In this document: in pieces, positions 32,960 through 44,610 of the stretch
Layout: each line of letters opens with the position of its first letter
Position numbering within the stretch: position 1 is the first letter of the stretch
Assembly: GCF_030272615.1 (NCBI RefSeq)
Contig: NC_081405.1
Span: 574,089,252-574,153,251, forward strand
Source: Cryptomeria japonica
Lineage: Eukaryota; Streptophyta; Pinopsida; Cupressales; Cupressaceae
Length of the DNA stretch: 64,000 nucleotides
Direction: 5' to 3'
Made by a program: the position numbers and the translations under genes
The notes under the pieces: model-generated
Seen by the model: only the letters and a program-made list of their open reading frames with translations
Database searches by the model: none
What the model was told of the DNA's origin: nothing

Positions 32960-34462
32960 CTGTAACTGAAGTCTTGAAAGATAATCTGCAACCACATTGG
33001 GCTTTCCTGGTTTATCAATTACTATGATATCAAATTCCTGCATCAACAATAACCAGTGAGCTAATCTATCGGTAATTGAAGGCTTATTCATGAGATATTT
33101 AATTGCAGAATGATCAGTATGCACAAATATGGGATACCCTATGATATAGTACCTGAATTTGTTGAGCTCATATATAACTGCTAACATTTCCTTTTCAGTG
33201 ACTGTGTAATTTAACTCAGCCCCCTGCAAGTTCTTGCTAATATAATATATTGTGCTTTCCAAGTTATAAATCTTATGTCATGAGACTGCGCCTATTGCAT
33301 AATTAGATGCATCTGTATGAATTTGAAATGATAAAGATCAATTTAGACCTTTAAGAACTAGTGCTTGGGTCAAAGTGTGCTTAAGCTTCAAGAAAGCTTC
33401 ATTGTATGAAGAAGTCCATTTAAATTCCATATCCTTGGTAAGTAGAGAATATAAGGGACTAGCAATTTTGCTGAAATCTTTGATAAACCTTCTATAGTAT
33501 CTAGCATGACCAAGGAAACTTCTTACATATTTTTTCTTTACCAGTGCATTGATATTCTGAATGACTTCAATCTTTGTTGGGTCAACCTGTATTCCTTTTA
33601 TAGAAATACGATGACCAAGGACTATTCCTTCTTGCATCATTATGAAGCACTTCTCACTATTTAATGACAAACTATAGTCTTCACACCGTTGCAAGACTTT
33701 TTTCAGGTTCCCCAAGGCTTCTTCAAATTGAGAACCATAAGTTGTAAAGTCACCCATATAAATTTCCATGATGTCTTGAGAAATATCTAGAAATATACTG
33801 ATCACTGCTCTTTGAAAAGTGGTTGGAGGATTACACAATCCAAAAGGAAGAGCAAAATATGCATATGTTCCCCAAGGACAAGTAAATCTGGTCTTTTCTT
33901 GGTCCTCTGGGGCTATCTGAATCTGATTGTAACCACTGAATCCATCCAGAAATGAAAAGTATCTCTTACTAGCCCAAGAGTCTAATACCTGATCCATAAA
34001 TGGAAATGAAAAATGATCTTTTCTTGTTTCTAAGTTCAAAGCTCTATAATCAACACATACCCTCCATTTTCCTCCTTTCTTAGGAACTATTACCAAAGGT
34101 GATACCCATTAGCTATCAAAGATAGGATAGATAAACCCAGCCTTTAACAACTTCTACAATTCCTCATTAACTATTTCTTTTAATGCGGGATTGATTCTTC
34201 TTTGTGGTTGTGTGAATGGGCAACATTCTTCTTTAATATAGATACAGTGGGTGAAATTTTTTGGATTTACTCCATGCATGTCCTTGTAATCCCATGCAAA
34301 GGCATGTTTATGACATATAAGCAAGTCCACGAGTGCTACTTTTTGAGTATATGCAAGATCACTTTTGATATTCAAATATTTATTCAAATCAACTTCTATT
34401 TTGATAGTAAGATCAATCTGGGATATACTAGAAAAATGAGAAGTACAGATGTCCTGCGGCAA
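32960..34462 (-). pseudogene. K reverse transcriptase-RNase H, catalytic box YMGD
   Basis: The pre-RT linker is at 34462-34154 (HAFAWDYKDMHGVNP, TQPQRRINPALKEIVNEEL). The main RT stretch 34096-33338 is open for 252 codons: KWRVCVDYRALNLETRKDHF, FLDGFSGYNQIQIAPEDQEK, ALPFGLCNPPTTFQRA, MEIYMGDF, VLGHRI, VRSFLGHARYYRRFIKDFSK. The catalytic box at 33760-33749 is YMGD in place of YMDD/FMDD. RNase H follows at 33262 onward (YYISKNLQGAELNYTVTEKE, VHTDHSAIKYLMNK). The long open frame with a single lethal substitution suggests relatively recent loss or trans-mobilisation. Confidence 0.88.
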
Positions 34463-34539
34463 TAGAGTATGGAATATATCAGTGGATGTAAGAAGTCTAA
34501 ATCTGCAATATTTGGTACCAACTCCTACAATTTTTTTCC

Positions 34540-35163
34540 CTATTTTAACTCATTTGTCAGAATTTTATAAAGAATTGAGCCTTCATAATTTAATTGCATG
34601 AATGACCCTCGATTAATCATCATAAGGTGATTAATAGAGTCAACTCCCTCAGATTCTTCTCCCAAAGTAGGCCAAACGGGTTTTTGTTGATCAAACTGGG
34701 GCTGTGCAAGAGAATACAAAGCTAATATTTTTGTAGAGTTCCCATCTGAAATAGTCATATCCCCTGATCTACATCCAATATATGCATCAGTCATGGTAGA
34801 CCAAGGTCTTCCCAAAATCACTGGATATCCTCCTAGTGTCGCCTTTGGAGACAAAATCATAAAGTCTGCAGGGTATCCCCAGGAATCCAAAATAACAACA
34901 ACATCTTCAATCATACCATCAAGTTGCATTGTAGAGCTGTCAACAAGTTGTAGGACTATGGGTGTAGGCCCGAGACTATTGATTTCAAGCGGTTGCATTA
35001 CTTCTCTTGTCATCACATTAATGGCTGCCACTAAATCAACTAAAACATTCCCTATGCGGCTACCATAAATGACTATACTCACAATAGGACTACCAGGATC
35101 AGAATATTTAGGAATTGAAACCTTTTCTAGCATAATATTTGCCAGTTGACCGACCACATGCAC
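34540..35163 (-). pseudogene. K protease region, active site altered
   Basis: An open frame of 207 codons matches the Athila-type protease layout. It has a strand-rich domain with the active-site segment NVLVDLVAAINVM, then IVLQLVDSSTMQLDGMIEDV, PADFMILSPKA and the flap-like VILGRPWSTMTDA. The usual D-L-G-A reads D-L-V-A at 35037-35026. The glycine is normally required, so activity is doubtful. There is no early stop, and it lies between gag1 and the RT linker in the expected order. Confidence 0.78.
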
Positions 35164-35489
35164 TGTTTGCAGATCCTTCTTCTTCCTGCTATGTTTTTCT
35201 AGACATGCCTCCCTAAGTGCCTTACTGTATATATAGGAACAACTTTTATTGCTTGCAACAAGGGAATTTTAACACATACATATTTAAGTTGATCTATGAT
35301 ATCAAAACCTTGCTCCTATTTTGTAAGAACTTCCTTTTCTTGCAATCTCTGGGGAAATGGTGGTAATCTCTTCTTTTGAGGTATTATGGTTGTTGGATTA
35401 GAGATTTCTTGTTCTTCTTGTACCTCAGTGATAACTGGAGGAGATGGATTAGGCAAAGTTATCCTAGATCAGATGTGAATATCAATTAT

Positions 35490-37044
35490 AGATAGAGAAA
35501 AGGTTGGGTATTGATTACGGTCAGCTGAATAAGCTTGTTGTTGTTGTTGAGATTTAATATTAGGATTTGGCATTCACTGAGTGGGTAACTATGCTAGTTT
35601 AGGTGGGACAAAAGTGGCTATAGGGGGAGGCATTATTGCAAGTGGTTGTGGCTATTGAATAGGCCGTTGATATCCAAAAGATTGAGTAGTCCATGGTTGA
35701 CTCCCCCTCCATTGAGGAGTAGGTTGCCAATTCCTTTAAAACTGGCTCCCTTGGCCCTGAGGTGGATACCAATTTCCCTGTGGCTTTTGCCACTGTGGCA
35801 TTTGATTAGCAAAATATTGCCCATGGCTTTGAGAACCATACCAGTTTGGATAATTACTAAAATTTTGAACATATGGTGATTGCCATTGATTATTTGGTAC
35901 ATATGAATTTCCACTATAACTAGAGAAAGAAATTCGATCTGGAGGCATACCCTATCTTTGTAAATTTGGCCTTCATTGAGAAACATAAAAAACTTGTTCA
36001 TCCTCACCTTGTATTGGATTGAAGTCAGGAACCTCAAGAATTGCAACCATTTTACATCTACAATACTTTTTCCATTGTCTTAAATGAGTGCAAAATTCTA
36101 TAAGAAATGCATCAACTTCTTCATGCTTCTTCTTAGTCGAGAATGTATCCAACTGAGTAGCCATATTGTTTATGATGTCCTCCTTAAATTCCTTCAACAA
36201 ATAGCTAAGTTCTATTCTACAAACTCCAGTACTAGATGATGATGAAGGAACTCCTGGATTGAAACACCTATTCTTTTTAGAAGCAGATCTAGAATACTTC
36301 TTACAAATTTATCCTATTTCATTCCACGTAGAATGTGTAATGTCACCTCCTCCCATAAGATCCAAAGGATCAGTACATTCATCACTGATTCCCCTAAAAA
36401 ATATCAACTTGAGGGAATCTTCATTCAGACTACTATGCCTGGACTTTTTGAAACTAAATAGAAACCTTTCTAGATAATCTTCAAGACTCTCATCTTATTT
36501 ATGTGTCATTCTAAAGATATCATCCCCATGTATTGATTGTGCTAGTACCCAAGCTCATAAACCATTTTCATGATGATTCCTTCAAAGTGGTAGGAAATAT
36601 TTTGAGTCTATGGGCATCTGCAGTATAATCAAAACTCCTATAGAGAACATCAAACTCAAACGGAAATGTGTCTGGATTCTTTGTTAGTAATCCATAGAAT
36701 TTAGGGAGGGAAGAAGCTGGAATGTTCTTGAGATTAGGATTGTCATGTTGATCAGATATGGGGAACTAAAATGTTGGGCGCAAAGGTGGTGGTGGATTAT
36801 TTCCACCATGAGGTGGGTTTCCTTGCATTGGACTTGTGGGGGGAGTTACTATATGGAATTATTCTTTTGGTGGTCTAAAGACAAACAGAAGACTACTTTC
36901 TAGAAATTTAGATTCAGAGTGGTTCAAATTCTCTGGGGTTTGATAAAGTTTAGCAAAAGGATTTATATGTGGGGAATTAATCTATGCATGATTAGGAGCA
37001 CTGGGTAGAAATCTACCGAGAACATCTCTTCTTCACCTATGCAT
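35490..37044 (-). pseudogene. K gag1, the copy linked to pol
   Basis: The ATG at 37044-37042 (equivalent to MHRRSRDVLGRFL in gag2) lies about 103 bp after its primer site. The capsid core (FYGL, DPDTFLFEFDVL, SLKWFMSL) spans about 36740-36540. A one-base G-run shift follows at about 36530. The KEYDESLEDYLERFLFS-like stretch is near 36490, with CRCKM and EDEQVFYV near 36060-35990. The C-terminal tail (35948-35500) is rich in Q, P, N, W and Y. Several stops are present. Gag2 and gag3 are truncated duplicates of this region that stop near the position equivalent to 35507. Confidence 0.8.
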
Positions 37045-37146
37045 GTAGGTTCATAATTTTTTTTTGAACAATCAGGTATGCCAGAAAAATAATTAACTGA
37101 AAAACTAAAAAGACAATAACCATAACAGGTTCTTAGTTTGACACCA

Positions 37147-37162
37147 TCCGCGACAATGACAC
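37147..37162 (-). other. K primer-binding site next to LTR2
   Basis: The minus strand reads GTGTCATTGTCGCGGA, a decayed form of the tRNA-Asp complement GCGCCGTTGCCGGGGA used by Athila-type elements, with mismatches mainly C-to-T or G-to-A. Copies at 39950-39965 (LTR3) and 42673-42688 (LTR4) are similar. Confidence 0.6.
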
Positions 37163-37169
37163 AAAAAAA

Positions 37170-38236
37170 AGTTCAACCCAATAATAAGAATAATAACTCT
37201 AGTTGAAGTCTCAACCCCAAGTTTTGACATTCACTTGGTAAAGTCAATATTTCTATTGATATTGTTAATTTGATTGGCAACCCAGGGATGTAATACTTGA
37301 AATGGATCTGCATATATATGTACCAAGTTCCTGCAACAACTACTCTGCATTCCAGCAGCAACTAACATTATGCAAAAAAGATAAGAAAAAATTGAAACTA
37401 TTGAAAGGCTATAGGAAAACTTTTGCATTAACATAAATTCATTCAAGAAATACTTGCTAAGTTTAATGCTGATAAACATAAATTACTCTATTTTGGTTTG
37501 GCTGCATGAACAGTCAGTGGATTTGTTTCCGATGGCTGTAGGAACAGTCAATACAAGAACGTCTACTATAGCTAAAGAATAAAACTAATCTTAACGAATG
37601 AATAGGAACACTCACCAAGTGGGTCCCCTTGGGTGAGTGATTCCAAGATTCCCAAAAACAACTCTAAGTGCTCAGAATAACATATTTTTATTCATCATTC
37701 TTCGAAATTCATTACGTGATTCAACATAAAAAGAAACTCAAAAACACTCATAACTTTATTTTCAAAATCCTATGCTCTGCTTTTTCTCTTTTTCTATCTA
37801 ACCTCTGATAAGAGATGAAGAGCTTATTTTAAAATAAAAATTACTTTAAACAAAATAGATTACACCCAACAAAAAAGGCGGATAACTAATCGAGAAAGGA
37901 GATCGTTGGAGTTAAGCTACAGAAAATGTGGATCTAAACCGAACCATAGTCATAACATACTGTGGTGGTATTTATAACACCAATGTCCACTTGAGTTAGA
38001 CATTAGTAGTATCGCATGATTTCTTCTCCTATGTCATTCCTTACACTCTTCAGCATCTCCGTTGTTTGATCTTTCAGTCATCTCCTTGAATATCTCTTCT
38101 TGCAACTGGCGTGATAGGCGATCTTCTACCGCAGCATCATTTATTTCCAACACTTCAAAAGAAAAAACATACAAGAACATACATACATATTTTAATTAAT
38201 CAGAACATCCATTAATTTCACACCCCAAGCTGGGTA
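37170..38236 (-). repeat. K LTR2, internal LTR lacking its 5' end
   Basis: It aligns with LTR1 and LTR4 from the inner end up to ATTAATTTCACA, then joins directly to the 3' end of gag2. The first roughly 220 bp of the LTR (minus-strand start, normally the promoter-proximal part) are absent, as in LTR3. Confidence 0.83.
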
Positions 38237-38313
38237 AGAAAAAACATACAAGAACATACATACATATTTTAATTAATTAGAACATCCATTAATTTCACAC
38301 CCCAAGCTGGGTA
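38160..38313. repeat. 77-bp tandem duplication spanning the LTR-gag junction
   Basis: Bases 38160-38236 are repeated at 38237-38313 (start AGAAAAAACATACAAG, end CCCCAAGCTGGGTA) with one mismatch. The unit contains both LTR sequence and the first bases of gag. It therefore arose after the chimeric junction formed. LTR3-gag3 has a single copy. Confidence 0.92.
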
Positions 38314-39847
38314 TTGATTAGGCTCAGCTGAATAAGCTTGTTGTTATTGCTGAGATTTAATTTTAGGATTTGGCATTTAATGAGTGGGTAACTGTGCTAG
38401 TTTAGGTGGGACAAAAGTGGCTATAGGGGGAGGCATTATTGCAAGCAGTTGTGGAAATTGAATAGGTTGTTGCTATCCAAAAGATTGGGTAGTCCATGGT
38501 TGACTCCCCCTCCATTGAGGAGTAGGTTGCCAATTCCCTTGAAACTGGATCCCTTGGCCCTGAGGTGGATACCAATTTCCCTATGGCTTCTACCATTGTG
38601 GAATTTGATTAGAAAAATACTACCCTTGGCCTTGAGAACCATACTAGTTTGGATAATTACTAAAATTTTGAGCATATGGTGATTTCCATTGATTATTTGG
38701 TACATAAGAATTTCCACTAGACCTAGAAAAAAAAAGTTGATCCGGACACATACCCTGTCTTTGTAAATTTTGCATTCTTTGAGCAACATAAAAAACTTGT
38801 TCATCTTCACCTTGTATTGGCTTGAAGTCAGGAACCTCAACATTTGCAACCATTTTACATCTACAATCCTTTTTCCATTGTCTTAAATGAGGGCAAAATT
38901 CTGCAAGAAATGCATCAGCTTCTTCATGCTTCTTCTTACTTGGGAGTGTATCCAGCTGAGTAGCCATATTGTTTATGACATCCTCCTTAAAGTCCTTCAA
39001 CAAATAGCTAAGTTCTATTCTAGATACTCCAGTACTAGATGATGATGAAGGAACTCCTGGATTGAAACACTTGTTCTTTTTAGAAGCAGATCTGGAATAT
39101 TTCTTACAAATTTGTCTAATTTCATTCCACATAGAATGTGTAATGTCACCTCCTCCCATAAGATCCAAAGCATTAGTACGTTCATCATTGATTCCACTAA
39201 AAAATATCAACTTGAGGGAATCTTCATTCAGACTACTATGCCTGGACTTTTTGACACTAAATAGAAACCTTTCTAGATAATCTTCAAGACTCTCATCTTC
39301 TTTATGTGTCATTCTAAAGATATCATCCCCATGTATTGATTGTGCTAGTACCCAGGCTCATAAACCATTTTAAAGATGATTCATTCAAAGTGGTAGGAAA
39401 TATTTTGAGTCTATGGGCATCTGTATTATAATCAAAAGTCCTACAAAGAACATCAAACTCAAATAGAAATGTGTCTGGATCCTTTGTCACTAATCCATAG
39501 AATTTAGGGAGGGAAGAAGTCAGAATGTTCTTGAGATTAGGATTATCATGTTGATCAGATATGGGCAACTAAAATGTTGGGTCCAAAGGTGGTGGTGGAT
39601 TATTTCCACTAGGAGTTGGGTTTACTTGCATTGGACTTGTGGGGGGAGTTACTATATGGAATTATTCTTTTGGGGGTCCAAAGACAAATTGAAGACTACC
39701 TTCTAGAAATTCAGATTCAGGGTGGTTCAAATTCTCTGGGGTTTGATAAAGTTGAGCAAAAGTATTTATATCTAGGGAATTAATTTCTACATGATTAGGA
39801 TGTCTGGATAGAAATCTACCTAGAACATCTCTACTTCGCCTATGCAT
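38305..39847 (-). pseudogene. K gag2, pol-less duplicate
   Basis: The start is MHRRSRDVLGRFLSRHPN at 39847. The capsid core is open at 39568-39323 (LPKFYGLVTKDPDTFLFEFD, RLKIFPTTLNESSLKWFMSL). A one-base shift in a G run leads to the open stretch 39312-38644 (MTHKEDESLEDYLERFLFSV, MWNEIRQICKKYSRSASKK, EDEQVFYVAQRMQNLQRQGM). The Q/P/W-rich tail runs to 38310, where it is cut at GGGTATTG and joined to LTR2. It is better preserved than gag1. Without pol it could at most have supplied Gag. Confidence 0.78.
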
Positions 39848-39972
39848 GTAGGTTCATAATTATTTTTGGAATAATCAGGTATGCCAGAAAAATAATTAAC
39901 TGAAAAACTGAAAATAAAATAACCATAACAGGTTCTTAGTTTCACACCATCCCTGACAATGACACAAAAAAA

Positions 39973-41022
39973 TGTTCAACCCAACAATAAAAATAATAAC
40001 TCTAGTTGAAGTCTTAACCCAAAGTTTTGACATTCACTTGGTAAAGTCAATATTTCTATAGCTATTGTTAATTTGATTGGCAACCCAGGGACATAATACT
40101 TGAAATGGGTCTCCATATATATGCACTATGTTCCTACAACAACTACTCTGCATTGCCGGAGCAACTAACATTATGCGAAAAAGATAAGAAAGAATTGAAA
40201 CTATTGAAAGGCTATAGGAAAACTTCTGCATTAACATAAATTCATTCAAGAAATACTTGGTAAGTTTAATGCTGATAAACATAAATTACTCTATTTTGGT
40301 TTGGCTGCATGAATAGTCAGTGTATTTGTTTCCAGTGGCTATAGGAACAGTCAATATAAGAACATCTACTGTAGCTAAAGAATAAAGCTAATCTTAACAA
40401 ATGCACACGAACACTCACCAAATGGGCCCCCTTGGTAGAGTGATTCCAAGCTTCTCAAAAACAACTCTAAGTGCTCAAAATAACATATTTTTATTCATTG
40501 TTCTTTGGAATTCATTACGTGATTGAACATAAAAAGAAACTCAAAAACACTTATAACTTTATTTTCAAAATCCTAGGCTCTGCTTTCTCTCTTTTTCTAT
40601 CTAACCTCTGAGAAGAGATGAAGAGCTTATTTTAAAAGAAAAAATTACTTTAAACAACATAGATTATGCCCATGAGAAGAGGCGGATAACTAATCAAGGA
40701 AGGAGATAGCTGGAGTTAAGCTACAAAAAATGTGGATCTAAACCGAACCATAGTCATAACATACTGTGGCGGTATTTATAACACCAATTTCCACTTGAGT
40801 TAGACATTAGTAGTATCACGTGATTTCTTATCCTATGTCATTCTTTATGCTCTTCAGCATCTCTACTTTTTGATCTTTCAGTCATCTCCTTCAATATCTC
40901 TTCTTGCAACTGGCCTGATAGATGAGCTTCCACCACAGCATCATTTATTTCCTATTCAAAAGAAAAAACATACAAGAACATACATACATATTTTAAGTAA
41001 TCATAACATCAATTAATTTCAT
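39973..41022 (-). repeat. K LTR3, internal LTR lacking its 5' end
   Basis: It has the same extent and junction as LTR2. It starts TGTTCAACCC on the plus strand, with the primer site at 39950-39965, and ends near ATTAATTTCATA where gag3 begins (CCCCAAGTTGGGTATTG). Confidence 0.85.
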
Positions 41023-41025
41023 ACC

Positions 41026-42570
41026 CCAAGTTGGGTATTGATTAGGGTCAGCTGAATAAGCTTGTTGTTGTTGTTGAGATTTAATATTAGGATCTGGCAT
41101 TCACTGTGTGGGTAACTGTGCTAGTTTAGGTGGGACAAAAGTGGCTGTAGGGGGAGGCATTATTGCATGTGGTTGTGGCTGTTGAATAGGATGTTGATGT
41201 TCAAAAGATTGGATAGTCCATGCTTGACTCCCCGTCCATTGAGGAGTAGGTTGCCAATTCCTTTAAAACTGGCTCCCTAGGCCCTGAGGTGGATACCAAT
41301 TTCCTTGTGGCTTCTGCCACTATGGCATTTTATTAGCAAAATACTGCCCTTGGCCTTGAGAACCATACCAGTTTGGATAATTACTAAAATTTTGAGCATA
41401 TGGTGATTGCCATTGATTATTTGGTACCTAAGAATTTCCACTATAACTAGAAAAGAAAGTCGATCCAGAGGCATACCCCATCTTTGTAAATTTGGCCTTG
41501 TTTGAGCAACATAAGAAACTTGTTCGTCCTCACCTTGTATTGGCTTGAAGTTAGGAACCTCAAGATTTGCAACCATTTTACATCTACAATCCTTTTTCCG
41601 TTATCTTAAATGAGGGAAAAAATTCTGCAAGAAATGCATCAGCTTCTTCATGCTTCTTCTTAGTTGAAAGTGTATCGAACTGAGTAGCCATATTGTTTAT
41701 GATGTCCTCCTTAAAGTCCTTCAACAAATGGCTAAGTTCTATTCTACATACTCTAGTACTAGGTGATGATTAAGGAACTCCTAGATTGAAATACCTGTTA
41801 TTTTTAGAAGCAAATCTGGAATACTTCTTACAAATTTGTCCTATTTCATTCCACATAGAATGTGTAATGTCACCTCCTCACATAAGATCCAAAGCTCAGT
41901 ACATTCATCACTGATTCCCCTAAAAAATATCAACTTGAGGGAATCTTCATTTGGACTACTATGCCTGGACTTTTTGACACTAAATAGAAACCTTTCTAGA
42001 TAATCTTCAAGACTCTCATCTTCTTTATGTGTCATTCTAAAGATATCATCCCCATGTATTGATTGTGCTAGTACCCAGGCTCATAAACCATTTTAAAGAT
42101 GATTCATTCAAAGTGGTAGGAAATATTTTGAGTCTATGGGCATCTGTATTATAATCAAAAGTCCTACAAAGAACATCAAACTCAAATAGAAATGTGTCTG
42201 GATCCTTTGTCACTAATCCATAGAATTTAGGGAGGGAAGAAGCTGGAATGTTCTTCAGATTAGGATTATCATGTTGATCAAATATGGGCAACTGAAATGT
42301 TGGGTCCAAAGGTGGTGGTGGATTATTTCCACTAGGAGGTGGGTTTCCTTACCTTGGACTTGTGGGGGGAGTTACTATATGGAATTATTCTTTTGGGGGT
42401 CCAAAGAAGAACTAAAGACTACCTTCTGGAAATTCAGATTCAGTTTGGTTCAAATTCTTTGGGGTTTGATAAAGTTCAACAAAAGGATTTATATCTAGGG
42501 AATTAATTTCTGCATGATTAGGATGACTGGGTAGAAATCTATGTAGAACATCTCCTCTTCGCCTATGCAT
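41026..42570 (-). pseudogene. K gag3, outermost pol-less duplicate
   Basis: It starts at 42570 after LTR4 and its primer site. The capsid core at 42309-42046 matches gag2 almost base for base for over 200 bp (39275-39521 against 41996-42241), whereas gag1 differs at many sites there. Gag2 and gag3 are thus the most recent duplicates. The same one-base G-run shift follows the core. Later parts (42035-41841, 41576-41277) have extra indels, and the end is cut at the same GGGTATTG point as gag2. Confidence 0.78.
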
Positions 42571-42672
42571 GTACGTTCATAATTATTTTTTGAACAATTA
42601 GGTATGCCAGAAAAATAATTAACTGAAAAAATGAAAAGAGAATAACTATAATAGGTCCTTAGTTTGACACCA

Positions 42673-42688
42673 TCCCCGACAATGACAC
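42673..42688 (-). other. K primer-binding site next to LTR4 (outer 5' LTR)
   Basis: The minus strand reads GTGTCATTGTCGGGGA. Twelve of 16 bases fit the tRNA-Asp type site, the rest being transitions typical of methylated-cytosine decay or T/C changes. Confidence 0.6.
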
Positions 42689-42695
42689 AAAAAAA

Positions 42696-43963
42696 TGTTC
42701 AACCCAACAATAAGAATAATAACTCTAGTTGAAGTCTCAACCTGAAGTTTTGACATTCACTTGGTAAAGTCAATATTTTTATAGCTATTGTGATTTGATT
42801 GGCAACCCAGGGACATAATACTTGAAATGGGTCTACATATATATGCACTAAGTTCCTGCAACAACTACTCTACATTCTTGCAACAACTAACTTTATGCGA
42901 AAAATATAAGAAAGAATTGAATCTATTGAAAGGCTATAGGAAAACTTCTACATTAACATAAATTCATTCAAGCAATACTTGCTAAGTTTAATGCTGATAA
43001 ACATAAATTACTCTATTTTGGTTTGGCTACATCAACAGTCAGTGGATTTTTTTCCAGTGGCTGCAGGAACAGTCAATACAAGAACATCTACTATAGCTAA
43101 AGAATAAAACTAATCTTAACAAATGCACAGGAACACTCACCAAGTGGGCCCCCTTGGGTGAGTAATTCCAAGATTCCCAAAAACAACTCTAAGTGCTTAG
43201 AATAACATATTTTTATTCATCATTCTTCGGAATTCATTACTTGATTGAACATAAAAGGAAACTCAAAAACACTTGTAACTTTATTTTCAAAATCCTATAC
43301 TCTTCTTTCTCTCTTTTTCTATATAACCTCTGAGAAGAGATGAAGTGCTTATTTTAAAAGAAAAAATTACTTTAAACAACACAGATTACACCCAAGAGAA
43401 GAGGCAGATAACTAATCGAGAAAGGAGATAGCGAGAGTTAAGTTATAGAAAATGTGGATCTAAACCGAACCATAGTCATAACATACTGTTGCGGTATTTA
43501 TAACACCAATGTCCACTTGAGTTAGACATTAGTAGTATCACGTTATTTCTTCTCTTATGTCGTTCCTTATGCTATTTAGCCTCTCTGTTGTTCGATCTTT
43601 CAGTCATCTCCTTGAATATCTCTTCCTGCAACTGGCGTGATAGGCGAGCTTTCACTGTAGCATCATTTATTTCCTACACTTCAAAAGAAAAAATATACAA
43701 GAACATACATACATATTTTAATTAATCAGAACATCTATTAATTTCACAAATGGTATTTCCCTAAACAATCCGCATGGCAACAAGAATGAATAACATGGCT
43801 GCGGGAATAAACTGGCAAAGACAAAACATGTTTAATAGGTTCAGGCTAACTTATGAAATACATATAGTAAACTTCCGATACATCCTTACTATTATGTAAA
43901 TCAAAATATGACAAAAGCTTATGAGTTCTAAGGATAAAAATATGCCAATGTCGCAACTCATCA
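42696..43963 (-). repeat. K LTR4 (outer 5' LTR, 1268 bp)
   Basis: It is full length, TGTTCAACCC...AACTCATCA on the plus strand, and aligns with LTR1 including the approximately 220 bp missing from LTR2 and LTR3 (CCCTAAACAATC-GCATGGC onward). It is followed by the target duplication CCAAC (43964-43968) and then by element H sequence. Confidence 0.87.
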
Positions 43964-43968
43964 CCAAC

Positions 43969-44610
43969 AACATTTGATGTTGTTGTTAGGGCTAAGAATA
44001 GTCTCATTCAAGCAGGGAAAATACTGTCTAGGCCTCCCATGCCATTTTTTGTTGATATATAGCTCATTACCCCCTTAGTTCCACCTATTGTAGCTATTGT
44101 CCCTTCATTTCCAGTATGTAGTGCTCAAGTTGCAGCTCAAGAACATGTTGTCCCTAATTACTTGCAAGAGTTAATGAATATTAAGGAGCAAAATTCTAAC
44201 TTGTAGAAAACTTTGAAGAATTTGGGTAATGAACTAGTTGATATTGTTCCAGTCCAGAACAACTTCGTAGCTGATTATGAGTGGTGTTTTCCTTGTAACC
44301 ATCCATATAACTAGTCTACATACTCCAATGTCATGTTGAATTAGGCATTAATGGTGTAAAATAGTGTTGGTGTTCCAAGAAATCCATCTCAAGAAGTTAA
44401 TAAACAACAATTTGCACCGACAGGACAAGCTAGTCTTGATGTTACCTCGGTGAATTGGCAAGGTGAGGAGTTTTGTGGGGTTAATAAACCTAAAAATGAG
44501 TCATATACCCCTGTAAAGTTAACACAAGATCCAATATAAGGGTTGTTGATATGGGGCACCACATTGATAAATGCAATAATCACCCTTCTTCAAGTACTCA
44601 AGCTCAAGTG
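43969..44610 (+). pseudogene. Element H gag, second piece
   Basis: The frame resumes after K: TFDVVVRAKNSLIQAGKILS, then SRPPMPFFVD, QELMNIKEQNSNL, LKNLGNELVDIVPVQNNFV, DYEWCFPCNHPY and PRNPSQEVNKQQF. Single TAG stops interrupt it and mostly look like CAG changes. C-F-P-C-N-H-P resembles the cysteine-rich region near the end of gag in such elements. The piece ends at the AAGTG duplication (44606-44610) where element E inserted. Confidence 0.7.

Larger units (their letters stand above)
27636..43963 (-). mobile_element. Element K: Athila-like complex with triplicated LTR-gag module
   Basis: It is bounded by full-length LTRs (27636-28905 and 42696-43963) and by CCAGC/CCAAC, a five-base target duplication with one mismatch. 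Removing it and one duplication restores the frame of element H. Minus-strand order: LTR4, gag3, LTR3 (5'-truncated), gag2, LTR2 (5'-truncated), gag1, protease, RT, RNase H, integrase, ORF3, polypurine tract, LTR1. The RT style (YRALNLETRKDHFSFPFMDQ) and tRNA-Asp-like primer site are typical of the Athila/Tat branch of Ty3/gypsy. No gene is intact. Confidence 0.88.

Noticed and set aside
35646-39280. Repeated plus-strand frames (for example 75-77 codons) over the K gag copies
   Set aside because: They recur only because the gag DNA is triplicated. The minus strand carries the recognised gag.
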